Below, in pieces: positions 1-6,387 of a stretch of 10,762 bases of DNA. The notes under the pieces are model-generated. The model was not told where the DNA came from. It saw only the letters and a list, made by a program, of their open reading frames with translations, and searched no databases. Source of the DNA: Streptomyces sp. NRRL WC-3549. GTDB taxonomy: Bacteria > Actinomycetota > Actinomycetes > Streptomycetales > Streptomycetaceae. The translations under genes were made by a program, and so were the position numbers. Numbering within the stretch: the first letter of the stretch is position 1; every line of letters starts with the position of its first letter. The DNA is taken from NCBI RefSeq assembly GCF_000721935.1, contig NZ_KL585433.1, forward strand, positions 31,304 through 42,065, read 5' to 3'.

Positions 1-76
1 CGACGTCCCGCCGGCCTGCTCGTCCACCGGATTGTGACTCTGCATCATCTGGCGAGCACCTCACTCGATGAATAGA

Positions 77-94
77 ATTCGTTCACGAACGTAT
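77..94. promoter_or_regulatory. Candidate operator upstream of first TetR gene
   Basis: An inverted repeat with CGTTC/GAACG arms around a 2-bp centre (80-91) extends to AT/AT pairs at 77-78 and 93-94, with one mismatched pair (79/92). It lies about 50 bp before the TetR start at 143. A TATCTT hexamer at 92-97, 17 bp after a poor TGAATA hexamer (69-74), could be the promoter, so the repeat would lie between -35 and -10. TetR-type autoregulation is the natural reading, but this is inferred from position and symmetry alone. The first 68 bases hold nothing else I can recognise. Confidence 0.4.
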
Positions 95-142
95 CTTTTG
101 CACTTCGGTTCCGTTACGGAGCCGGCGAAGAAGGGGAGCGTC

Positions 143-769
143 ATGCCCAAACAGGCACGTGCCCTACGAACCTATGACCGGGTACTCGATGCGGCCGCGC
201 AGGAGTTCGCGCGGTACGGGTACGCGCACGCGAACCTGCAGAACATCGCGGACCGCATCGAGCTGACGAAGGGAGCGCTGTACGGCCACTTCGCCACCAA
301 GGAGGACCTGGCCGCCGCACTGGACCACCATCTCTGTGCCACGCTGGGCGAACTGCTGGAAGAGGCCCGGACCTCGTCCGGCCCCGCGCCGGGGCGGCTG
401 CGGTCTCTCGTCCTCGGTCTGGGCCGGCTCTTCCGCACGGACATGCGAGCCCTCGCGGCGCTTCGACTGTCGGCGGAGTCGGCCCGTTCGGCCGGGAGGC
501 CGATCCCCCTGCTGTCGGAGACCCACGGCCTCGTCCTCCACCTGGTGCGCGAGACGCAGCGGGTGGGGCACTGGAACGCGTCGATCCCCACGAAACCCCT
601 GGCGGACCTCATCGTGGCCGCCACCTTCGGTGCGTTCCTGACGGAGACCGGGTCCGACGCCGTACACGGCCGCGCGGGGCCCGAGATGGCCGTCGACGCG
701 ATGTGGGACGTCCTGGCCCAGGCGCTGGACGGCGGACCCGGCTCACCGAGTCGGGCCGCAGGCCGGTGA
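143..769 (+). CDS. TetR-family regulator, butyrolactone-receptor-like
   Basis: This 208-residue DNA-binding repressor belongs to the TetR family. The N-terminal helix-turn-helix is clear at about residues 8-60: a YDRVLDAAAQEFARYGY helix, then NIADRIELTKGALYGHF, the family's signature recognition segment (about 34-50). The rest (about 65-195) should be the all-helical ligand and dimer domain; it diverges from classical ArpA/ScbR receptors, so it could be a pseudo-receptor. I chose ATG 143 because AAGGGGAG lies a few bases upstream; the frame is open back to an ATG at 68, but that would give a non-family 25-residue tail and has no ribosome site. It is convergent with the AfsA-like gene, with stop codons 8 bp apart. 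The pairing suggests it helps read or modulate the butyrolactone signal; the ligand is unknown. Confidence 0.88.
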   Translation: MPKQARALRTYDRVLDAAAQEFARYGYAHANLQNIADRIELTKGALYGHFATKEDLAAALDHHLCATLGELLEEARTSSGPAPGRLRSLVLGLGRLFRTDMRALAALRLSAESARSAGRPIPLLSETHGLVLHLVRETQRVGHWNASIPTKPLADLIVAATFGAFLTETGSDAVHGRAGPEMAVDAMWDVLAQALDGGPGSPSRAAGR

Positions 770-778
770 GCGACCGGC
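762..778. terminator. Small stem-loop across the convergent stop codons
   Basis: GCCGGT (762-767) and ACCGGC (773-778) form a 6-bp stem with a 5-nt loop, covering the stop codons of the TetR gene and the convergent AfsA-like gene. A short GC hairpin here could act as a bidirectional terminator, but it has no T-tract and is short enough to arise by chance in DNA this GC-rich. Confidence 0.3.
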
Positions 779-1815
779 TACCAGGAGGCGAACCGCGACC
801 AGGGAGCGCGACTGCCCACACACCTCCAGGTCATGTCGGCGCAGGCCAGCAGTGTGTCACCCTGGCGGGCCGCGACGCGCAGGGCGATCTCGTCGCCCGG
901 CTCGCCGTCGGACGGGCCCTTTTCGAGGGACAGCAGGACCGCTTCCCCCAACTCCCCGAAGGCGGCGCACTCCAGGGACAGTGCCGCGAGAGCGAAGGCC
1001 CGGTCGCCGTGCGTCCTGCGGGACGCCTCGTGCACGGTGAGATGGCCCAACTGCCGGAAGCCCTCCAGCATGACCATCAGCGGTACGTGATCGGTGGGGT
1101 GGTCGAAGAGGACCGCGTGATCGCGGTCCACCCGCAGCCCCCAGTCGCGGTCGGGCCGGTCCCGTTCCAGTACGCAGTCCTTCCAGCGCAGCCGGCCCAC
1201 CCGGCTCGGCCTGGCGATCCTGGCGTCCGGCGCGAGAGAAGGCGGACTCCCCTCCTCGCTTAGGGCCGGACGCCCGCGTAAGAGCCGGTAGCGCCGTTCG
1301 TCCAGCATCAGCCCCCGGGTGTGGCCGCGCCCGCAAGGACGGCCGTCGACCGTGAGCGTCACGTCCAGACGCGCCCCGGCCGACCGCCCCCGCCGGTCCA
1401 CCTCCTCGGTCCACGTGCCGTTGAGCACCACCGCCGACGGCGCGGCGCCGACGCGCAGGGCGGCCGGGTCCGTGATCTCGAAGCTCACGTCCTGGCCGAT
1501 GAAGCGGGACCCCAGGGGCACGCCGAAGTACGTGTGGGCGCCGTAGAAGTGGGCCTGGCGCAGAGTCTCCGCGAACAGCAGCGGATCGTTCAGTCCGTTC
1601 TCGTCCGGGTGGTAGAGCGCGTGGTCGCGCGGCCACTGGGCTCCGACCGAGAACGCGTTGTGACCGGTACGGACACCGTCGGTGACGAACACCTCGGCGA
1701 TCGAGCTGCGGTGCACCAGTTCCCGTGTCACGGGCTGGAGGAACGTGAGCAGTTCGACCGCGGCACCTCTTGATGGTGCCTGCACGATCCTAGAATCATC
1801 GAGTACGACAGACAT
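778..1815 (-). CDS. AfsA-family gamma-butyrolactone biosynthesis protein
   Basis: A 345-residue AfsA/ScbA-type synthase. The family condenses a beta-ketoacyl thioester with dihydroxyacetone phosphate, the first dedicated step of A-factor-type signal synthesis in the cytoplasm. Two hotdog repeats are visible. The first (about 33-120) contains LVHRSSIAEVFVTD, then AQWPRDHALYHP and DPLLFAETLRQAHFYGAH, followed by FGVPLGSRFI; all are AfsA hallmarks. The second begins near 204 and runs to the C-terminus. AfsA itself is about 300 residues, so this is slightly long. I chose ATG 1815 because GAGGCGAGG lies 7 nt upstream and homologues start near this point; the frame stays open to 1953 without a better site. 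Codon 179 is TTA (Leu), so translation probably depends on bldA tRNA. It is divergent from the receptor-type TetR gene, with a palindrome in the shared promoter region. The exact signal (gamma-butyrolactone, butenolide or furan) cannot be told from sequence. Confidence 0.93.
   Translation of the reverse strand: MSVVLDDSRIVQAPSRGAAVELLTFLQPVTRELVHRSSIAEVFVTDGVRTGHNAFSVGAQWPRDHALYHPDENGLNDPLLFAETLRQAHFYGAHTYFGVPLGSRFIGQDVSFEITDPAALRVGAAPSAVVLNGTWTEEVDRRGRSAGARLDVTLTVDGRPCGRGHTRGLMLDERRYRLLRGRPALSEEGSPPSLAPDARIARPSRVGRLRWKDCVLERDRPDRDWGLRVDRDHAVLFDHPTDHVPLMVMLEGFRQLGHLTVHEASRRTHGDRAFALAALSLECAAFGELGEAVLLSLEKGPSDGEPGDEIALRVAARQGDTLLACADMTWRCVGSRAPWSRFASW
1279..1281 (-). other. Rare TTA leucine codon (bldA-type control)
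   Basis: Codon 179 of the AfsA-like gene, in the segment RYRLLRG, reads TTA on the minus strand. The triplet is in frame with the start at 1815 (534 bases earlier). In Streptomyces TTA is decoded only by the bldA leucyl-tRNA, which is limiting early in growth, and such codons cluster in regulatory and antibiotic genes. I noticed no other in-frame TTA in the window's genes, but I scanned by eye. Confidence 0.85.
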
Positions 1816-1887
1816 CTGAAAACCTCGCCTCTCGGCTGGAGTAACCATGCGAGCGAACAGACGTGCGAAGCTTCTCTGTGCGTCATT

Positions 1888-1911
1888 AATATACCTGCGC
1901 GAAGGTATATT
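1888..1911. promoter_or_regulatory. 24-bp palindromic ARE-like operator within the afsA-like promoter
   Basis: Arms AATATACCT (1888-1896) and AGGTATATT (1903-1911) are perfect inverted repeats. The central six bases pair at four positions, so 11 of 12 base pairs are symmetric. Size and placement match the autoregulatory elements (AREs) bound by butyrolactone receptors. On the minus strand TTGCAA (1915-1910) and TATATT (1893-1888), 16 bp apart, form a good promoter for the AfsA-like gene. The palindrome therefore fills the spacer and covers the -10, so a bound repressor would block it. The TetR start at 2007 is about 95 bp away on the other side, so the same site could control both divergent genes. 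Confidence 0.8.
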
Positions 1912-2006
1912 GCAAGGCTCGGCCCCGTGCGCTTCCATGGGGCAACTCCCCACGACAGCAGGAAGGCTGGATTCAGTCAGAAGCGATCAGATCGGCTCGG
2001 CACGAT

Positions 2007-2663
2007 ATGGACGTCATGAGTAACGAGCGCAGTGGAAACAGCACCCGCCTCTCGGCGGGCACCCCCTTCGACGACACCTCGCACCTCAAGCAGCAGCGCG
2101 CCATCCGCACCCGCGGGACGATCCTCAACGCCGCCGCCGCGGCGTTCGCCTCGGCGGGCTTCCCCCAGGTCACGATGAAGGACATCGCCGACGGCGCCGA
2201 CATGACCAAGGGAGCCGTCTACTTCCACTTCCCCAACAAGGAGGCGCTCGCCGTCGCGGTGCTGGAGGAGTTCTACCGGCGCATGCAGAAGACCGTCAAC
2301 GGCGCCCTGGAACAGGGCGATCCCGCATCGCCCTCGACCTTCGTCGACGTGATGAGACGCCTGGCCCGCGCGTTCCGCGAGGACGTCTTCGTGCACGCCG
2401 GGGCCCGGCTGCAGATCGAACGGCCCTACATCAAGGCCGAGTTGCCGGTTCCGTACGTCGGAACGCTGGAGGTGCTGACCGAGCTCCTGGAGCAGTGCCG
2501 CAAGGCGGGCAGTCTCCCCGAGGACACCAGGCCCGAGGCGCTGGCCCGCGCCCTCGGTTCCGCGGTGTTCGGCGCGCAGCACATCTCCTGGGTGCTGAAC
2601 GACCGCGAGGACGTCGTGGAGCGCGTGGAGGAGATCATCGACGCGTTCGTGCCGCTGCGATGA
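2007..2663 (+). CDS. TetR-family gamma-butyrolactone receptor-type repressor
   Basis: A 218-residue ArpA/ScbR-like regulator. The HTH domain (about residues 31-80) begins QQRAIRTRGTIL and includes DIADGADMTKGAVYFHFPNKEAL, the receptor-family signature. The ligand domain (about 112-216) keeps receptor-like stretches such as HAGARLQIE and FGAQHISWVLN, with a terminal helix DVVERVEEIIDAF. In ArpA-type receptors a tryptophan near the PY..W position lines the ligand pocket; aligned by eye this protein has PYVGT there, so it may be a pseudo-receptor or bind a different ligand. The N-terminus is about 28 residues longer than in typical receptors. Neither ATG 2007 nor ATG 2016 has a clear Shine-Dalgarno sequence, so the start is uncertain or the message is leaderless. 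It is divergent from the AfsA-like gene with the palindrome between them, so autorepression and control of the synthase are the likely roles. Confidence 0.92.
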   Translation: MDVMSNERSGNSTRLSAGTPFDDTSHLKQQRAIRTRGTILNAAAAAFASAGFPQVTMKDIADGADMTKGAVYFHFPNKEALAVAVLEEFYRRMQKTVNGALEQGDPASPSTFVDVMRRLARAFREDVFVHAGARLQIERPYIKAELPVPYVGTLEVLTELLEQCRKAGSLPEDTRPEALARALGSAVFGAQHISWVLNDREDVVERVEEIIDAFVPLR

Positions 2664-2670
2664 ACGCCGG

Positions 2671-2700
2671 ACTGCCCGGACCCCGAAGGGGCCGGGCAGT
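2671..2700. terminator. Strong bidirectional stem-loop between convergent genes
   Basis: ACTGCCCGG (2671-2679) and CCGGGCAGT (2692-2700) form a perfect 9-bp stem. After one bulged A it continues as CCCC/GGGG around a GAA loop. It lies 7 bp after the TetR stop codon (2661-2663) and 34 bp after the stop of the convergent hydrolase gene (2735-2737). That is the expected place for a shared factor-independent terminator; there is no T-tract, as is usual in Streptomyces. Confidence 0.82.
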
Positions 2701-2734
2701 CAGCCGCCGACCGGTGCGGTCGTGGCGTCGCGGG

Positions 2735-3001
2735 TCACTCCTTGACGAAGGCCAGCAGATCCTCGTTCAGCCGCTCGGCGTGGGTGGCGAACAGGCCGTG
2801 CGCAGCACCCTCGTACGCGATGAACCTGCTGCCCTCGACCAGTTCCGCCGTCCGCGGTCCGCACAGGGCGTAGGGCGCCGCGAGGTCCGTGGTGCCGTGG
2901 ACCACCAGGGTGGGCACGGTCACCGCCGCCGTCTCCGCGCGCTGGTCGGTGCAGAACAGGGTGCGGTAGATCTCGACCCCGGCCCTCGGCGAGGCTTCCA
3001 G
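2735..3001 (-). CDS. Alpha/beta-hydrolase-fold protein, 3' fragment
   Basis: The last 88 residues of an alpha/beta-hydrolase whose 5' part lies at 3018-3537. The segment runs from LEASPRAGVE to the C-terminus ...LNEDLLAFVKE. It contains the usual acid strand LVVHGTTDL (Asp at fragment residue 39) and the histidine loop GAAHGLFATH (His at fragment residue 68), ending like bacterial perhydrolase or non-heme chloroperoxidase-type proteins. It is in a different reading frame from the 5' part, and the junction is a 15-bp adapter-like sequence (3003-3017), not natural DNA. By comparison with the family from memory, roughly a dozen residues seem to be missing at the join. I infer one intact gene of about 275 codons in the real genome, with the break an assembly artefact rather than a true pseudogene. 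Confidence 0.82.
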   Translation of the reverse strand: MEASPRAGVEIYRTLFCTDQRAETAAVTVPTLVVHGTTDLAAPYALCGPRTAELVEGSRFIAYEGAAHGLFATHAERLNEDLLAFVKE

Positions 3002-3002
3002 G

Positions 3003-3017
3003 CTGTCTCTTATACAC
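3003..3017. other. Tn5/Nextera mosaic-end remnant (adapter artefact)
   Basis: CTGTCTCTTATACAC matches the first 15 bases of the synthetic 19-bp mosaic end CTGTCTCTTATACACATCT. It is an AT-rich island in roughly 70% GC DNA and breaks a conserved gene by introducing an in-frame TAA and a frame change. The mosaic end is an engineered hybrid of the natural Tn5 outer and inner ends. There is no partner inverted end and no 9-bp target duplication (GCTTCCAGG before, GGTCGGCCG after), so this is not a transposon insertion. The intact outer end of the motif abuts position 3002, as expected where a tagmented fragment begins. Confidence 0.95.
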
Positions 3018-3537
3018 GGTCGGCCGGGTCCGCGTCCGGGCCGCCGAAGAACGGCGCCGTGCAGGCGCTGAGCCACTGCGCCCGGTCCCGCCGGATGGCC
3101 TCGGCCACCTCCTCGAAGACCGCGAGGTCGAGCCCGTCCGGGTTGTCCTCGGTCCGCAGCAGGAACGGCGTCGTGGAGGCGACCAGGGCGAGCTTCGCCA
3201 CCCGGCCGGTGCCGTACCGGGACAGGTACCGCACGGCCTCGCCACCGCCGACCGCGTATCCGACGAGCACCGCGTCCCGCAGGTCGAGGTGGTCGAGGAG
3301 GTCGGCGAGGTCGCCGGCGAGGGTCTCGTAGTCGTAGCCGTCCCACGGGGCGTCCGAACGCCCGGAGCCACGCCGGTCGTAGGTCACGCAGCGCAGTCCG
3401 CGCTCCGCGAGGAAGGGCGCCTGGAACTCCCACATGCGGGAGTCCATCATGGCGGTGCCCAGCAGGACGACGGGGCGTCCGTCACCCCAGTCCTTGTAGT
3501 GGAGCCGGGTGCCGTCCCTGGTCGTGACGTACGGCAT
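3010..3537 (-). CDS. Alpha/beta-hydrolase-fold protein, 5' fragment, nucleophile Ser replaced by Ala
   Basis: The N-terminal 175 residues of an alpha/beta-hydrolase-fold protein of the perhydrolase/chloroperoxidase-like type. It has the opening MPYVTTRDGTRLHYKDWG, the turn YDRRGSGRSDAPWDGYDY (about 53-70) and the LDLRDAVLVGYAVGGGE elbow. The elbow normally reads G-H-S-x-G-G; here it is G93-Y94-A95-V96-G97, so the nucleophilic serine is alanine, and the usual HG oxyanion segment is altered to LLGTAMMD. The protein may be catalytically silent or may use the fold for another reaction. The TAA stop lies inside the adapter remnant, so real coding sequence ends near 3018. Start ATG 3537 is preceded by AGGAAGGAAG. 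It lies 36 bp downstream of the MFS gene, so the two are probably co-transcribed. Confidence 0.88.
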   Translation of the reverse strand: MPYVTTRDGTRLHYKDWGDGRPVVLLGTAMMDSRMWEFQAPFLAERGLRCVTYDRRGSGRSDAPWDGYDYETLAGDLADLLDHLDLRDAVLVGYAVGGGEAVRYLSRYGTGRVAKLALVASTTPFLLRTEDNPDGLDLAVFEEVAEAIRRDRAQWLSACTAPFFGGPDADPADRV

Positions 3538-3573
3538 GGGGACTTCCTTCCTGTGAGGGGGCGTGGGGACGCC

Positions 3574-5040
3574 TCAGCCCCGGACGGCGCGGCCGGGTGC
3601 GAGCAGCACCAGGGCGGCGGCGGCCAGGCCGAGGGCGATGAGCGGGACGAGCGTGACGGCGAACGCGTGCGGATAGGCGTCCGCGGAGAGGCCCGCGCGG
3701 GCGAGCGCGGGGAAGAAGACCGAGCCGGCGACGGCCACACCGATCGCGGCCCCGCCCTCCTGGGCGGTGTTCAGCAGCCCCGAGGCCGAGCCGGCGTGCT
3801 CGGGTACGGCTGCACCCAGCACCAGGTTGGTCAGCGGCCCCGTGGTCAGGCCCATGCCGAGTCCGGCGACGAGCAGCATCGGCAGCAGCCACAGCACGCT
3901 TCCGGTCACACCGAGCCCGTTCGCCGTGAGGCTGATCGCGGTGTAGCCGACCGCGAGAGTCAGCGGGCCGCAGGCCACCTTCCGGGCGGACAGCTTGCCG
4001 GCGAACCGCGCCGAGACCAGCGAGGCCCCGAAGTAGCCCGCGCCCACCGCGAGGAAGACCAGGCCGGACTCCAGCGGCGACAGCCCCCTGCCCTGCTGGA
4101 GGTAGAGGGCCAGGACGAAGAAGAACGAGCCCATGGCGAGGAAGTAGACGACCGTGGCGGCCAGGCCCACCGTGAAGAGCCGGGCCCGGAACAGCCCCGG
4201 TTCGATCAGCGGCCCCCTCCCGGCGGCGGCCCGCCGGCGCAGATGTCCGACGGTCACCGCGAGCAGGACGGCGGCCCCGGCGAGGCACCCCCAGACCCAC
4301 GCGGGCCAGTCCCGCTCCTGGCCCTCCAGAAGCGCGAACACGATGAGCGCCAGGGAGCCCGTGACCAGCAGCGCGCCGGTCAGGTCGAGCCGGGTTCCGC
4401 CGGTGCCGCGCGACTCGGGGATCGTACGGCCGACGAAGGCCAGCGAGACGAGGCAGAGCGGGACGTTGATCAGGAAGATGGTCCGCCAGCTGAGACCCGC
4501 CACGTCGACCGTGATCAGGGCTCCGCCGATGAACTGGCCGAACACGCCCGCCAGTCCGATGATCAGCCCGTAGGTGTTGAAGGCGCGGTCACGGGCGGCA
4601 CCGGTGTAGACCGTGCCGATGATGCCGAGCACCTGGGGGACCATCAGCGCGGCGGCGGCGCCCTGGGCGATACGGGCGACCACGAGGAAGGTGATCGTCG
4701 GCGCGAAGGCGCACGCCGCCGAGGCGAGCATGAACAGGGTCATCCCGAGGGAGAACAGCCGCCTCCGGCCGTACATGTCGCCCAGCCGGCCGCCGGTGAT
4801 GAGGCCCGCCGTGAAGGCGACCCCGTAGCCGACGACGATCATCTGGGACTGGGCGGCACTGGCGTTCAGGTCCGCGCGGATGGCCGGGACGGCCACGTTG
4901 GCGATGAAGAAGTCGAGCACCGTGATGAAGGTGCCCACCAGCACCACCACGAGGGCACCGGACGAGGGTGCGCCGGCCGGTGCCGGAACTCCCCGCTCAC
5001 GCTCCTCGACGGCGACGTCCGGGCTTGTTTCAGAAGTCAT
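3574..5040 (-). CDS. MFS transporter, DHA2 (EmrB/QacA) drug-exporter type
   Basis: A 488-residue integral membrane antiporter expected to export a small molecule using the proton gradient. After a soluble tail (about 1-27), helix 1 contains TVLDFFIANVAVP (Asp43), the DHA2 D1-type motif. The cytoplasmic loop motif A is GRLGDMYGRR (84-93); a glycine-rich stretch near 161-176 resembles antiporter motif C; WRTIFLINVPL follows near 185, typical of 14-helix DHA2 proteins. Length suits 14 membrane spans. Start ATG 5040 has AGGAG about 10 nt upstream; a longer frame running upstream is only antisense to the P450 gene. It lies 38 bp after the P450 gene and 36 bp before the hydrolase gene, so all three probably form one operon. 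The likely role is export of, and self-resistance to, the cluster product; the substrate is unknown. Confidence 0.94.
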   Translation of the reverse strand: MTSETSPDVAVEERERGVPAPAGAPSSGALVVVLVGTFITVLDFFIANVAVPAIRADLNASAAQSQMIVVGYGVAFTAGLITGGRLGDMYGRRRLFSLGMTLFMLASAACAFAPTITFLVVARIAQGAAAALMVPQVLGIIGTVYTGAARDRAFNTYGLIIGLAGVFGQFIGGALITVDVAGLSWRTIFLINVPLCLVSLAFVGRTIPESRGTGGTRLDLTGALLVTGSLALIVFALLEGQERDWPAWVWGCLAGAAVLLAVTVGHLRRRAAAGRGPLIEPGLFRARLFTVGLAATVVYFLAMGSFFFVLALYLQQGRGLSPLESGLVFLAVGAGYFGASLVSARFAGKLSARKVACGPLTLAVGYTAISLTANGLGVTGSVLWLLPMLLVAGLGMGLTTGPLTNLVLGAAVPEHAGSASGLLNTAQEGGAAIGVAVAGSVFFPALARAGLSADAYPHAFAVTLVPLIALGLAAAALVLLAPGRAVRG

Positions 5041-5078
5041 TCCGACTGCTCTCCTGTGTTGTGGTTCATATGTCTCGG

Positions 5079-6287
5079 TCACCAGGTGACGGGCAGGTGG
5101 GTCACCCCGTGGAAGACGGTGCCGCGACGGAAGACCGTGCGCGGGTCGGCCGCCAGCCGCAGGGAGGGGAAGCGCCGCAGCAGGGTCCGCAGCGAGAGCT
5201 CCATCTCCAGCCGCGCGAGCGGGGCCCCCTGGCAGTAGTGCGGGCCGTAGCCCCACTGCAGGTGGCCGCTGGTGTCCCGGTCCGGGTCGATCCTGCGGGG
5301 ACACGCGAACACCGACTCGTCGTGGTTGCCCGCGGGAACGGAGATGACCACCGCGTCCCCCCTGGCGACCGTCACCCCGCCGAGGTCGAGGTCCTCCAGG
5401 GCCAGGCGGACCATCGCGTCCTGCGAGATCGACCAGTAGCGCATCGACTCCTCGACGTACTGCGGTACGAGTGCGCCGTCGTCCGCCGCCACCTTGGCGA
5501 ACAGGCTGTCGTCCCGCAGCAGGCCCAGGACGTTGAGGGCTATCTGGTTGGTGGTCGTCTCGTGTCCGGCCACCAGCACCAGCCGGGCGATGCCGACGAG
5601 TTCGTCCAGGGTGATCGCACCGCTCGCGTGGTGGTCGACGGCCAGTCGGCTGATCAGGTCGTCCCCGGGCTCCTTGAGCTTGCCGCGGGCCAGCTCGGCG
5701 AGGTACTCGGACATCTCCACGAAGGCGGCCTGCGACACCGCCGGATCCCCCTGGGAGATGGTCACCCGGGTCTTCTCGACGAAGAACGGGGAGTCCTCCT
5801 CCGGCACGCCCAGCAGCTGGGCGATGACCAGGGTCGGCAGGGTCCGCGAGAACGCCGCGTGCAGATCCGCGGGCCGCTCCAGGTCCTCGAACCGGTCCAG
5901 GAGGTCGTCGACGAGCCGCTGCACCGGCTCTCCGAGTCTTCGCACCCGGCGCATGGTGAACTCGGTCTGGATCAGCCCGCGCAACCGCGCGTGCTCGGGG
6001 TCGTCCAGGCGCAGGAAGGAGCTCGGGTTGCCGCCCGGGGGCACCTGGATGCGCACCGGCGCGCCGGGCAGCCGCTCGTCGGCGCTGAGTCTGGGGTCGG
6101 CCAGGGCCTGGCGCACATCGGCGTACCGGGTCACCAGCCACGCCAGCCGTGACTCGGCCGCGCCGGCCGGGATGCGTACCGCACAGGGCGGGGACTTACG
6201 CAGCTCGGCCAGTACCGGCGCGGGCTCACCGTTCTCCGTCCGGGCGAACGGCCAGTCCAGAACGCGAGTCTGAGCCTCGAGCGACAT
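5079..6287 (-). CDS. Cytochrome P450, bacterial class I type
   Basis: A 402-residue soluble P450, the usual size for Streptomyces tailoring enzymes such as CYP105 and CYP107 members, which use ferredoxin-delivered electrons to hydroxylate or otherwise oxidise a substrate. The I-helix oxygen-activation motif is AGHETT (240-245). The K-helix ExxR is E280-S-M-R283. The heme loop WGYGPHYCQG (345-354) carries the thiolate ligand Cys352; its first position is Trp instead of the usual Phe, a moderate departure. Start ATG 6287 is preceded by AAAGGGG at 5-nt spacing. No ferredoxin gene is adjacent. Its own candidate SARP-type promoter lies at 6332-6363, so it can be expressed independently of PrpD. 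I infer a post-assembly oxidation; substrate and family number cannot be assigned by eye. Confidence 0.96.
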   Translation of the reverse strand: MSLEAQTRVLDWPFARTENGEPAPVLAELRKSPPCAVRIPAGAAESRLAWLVTRYADVRQALADPRLSADERLPGAPVRIQVPPGGNPSSFLRLDDPEHARLRGLIQTEFTMRRVRRLGEPVQRLVDDLLDRFEDLERPADLHAAFSRTLPTLVIAQLLGVPEEDSPFFVEKTRVTISQGDPAVSQAAFVEMSEYLAELARGKLKEPGDDLISRLAVDHHASGAITLDELVGIARLVLVAGHETTTNQIALNVLGLLRDDSLFAKVAADDGALVPQYVEESMRYWSISQDAMVRLALEDLDLGGVTVARGDAVVISVPAGNHDESVFACPRRIDPDRDTSGHLQWGYGPHYCQGAPLARLEMELSLRTLLRRFPSLRLAADPRTVFRRGTVFHGVTHLPVTW

Positions 6288-6331
6288 GAGAACCCCTTTG
6301 CACGTCGGAAGTCGTCCTTCTTCTTCTCTTT

Positions 6332-6363
6332 ACTGTTCCTTGGTGTGCTGACGGAGGACTGAC
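6332..6363 (-). promoter_or_regulatory. SARP-type promoter upstream of the P450 gene
   Basis: On the minus strand two GTCAG repeats (6363-6359 and 6352-6348; heptamers GTCAGTC and GTCAGCA) start exactly 11 bp apart. Eight bp after the second heptamer lies AACAGT (6337-6332), a plausible -10. Direct heptamers at 11- or 22-bp pitch ending 8 bp before the -10 are the published layout of SARP-activator promoters. The same GTCAG core and an ACAGT hexamer recur upstream of the kinase gene. Predicted transcription would begin near 6325, giving a leader of about 40 nt. The spacer between PrpD and P450 (6288-6387) otherwise holds only a purine-rich leader. Confidence 0.6.
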
Positions 6364-6387
6364 ACCGGACCGGTCGCCTCCGCTCGG

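Noticed and set aside
1976..1990. GTCAG and ATCAG near the receptor-type TetR start as another SARP site
   Set aside because: The pitch is 10 bp rather than 11, the second copy is imperfect, and no -10 follows at 8 bp.
3289..5238. Long plus-strand open frame antisense to the MFS and hydrolase genes
   Set aside because: Composition is a run of Gly, Arg, Glu, Asp, Gln and His typical of an antisense frame in GC-rich DNA; no domain is visible, and it overlaps well-supported genes.
3574..6141. An 855-residue fusion protein ending in an MFS domain
   Set aside because: The first 366 residues are an off-frame reading on the P450 strand with no protein-like features. The MFS gene has its own start and ribosome site at 5040.
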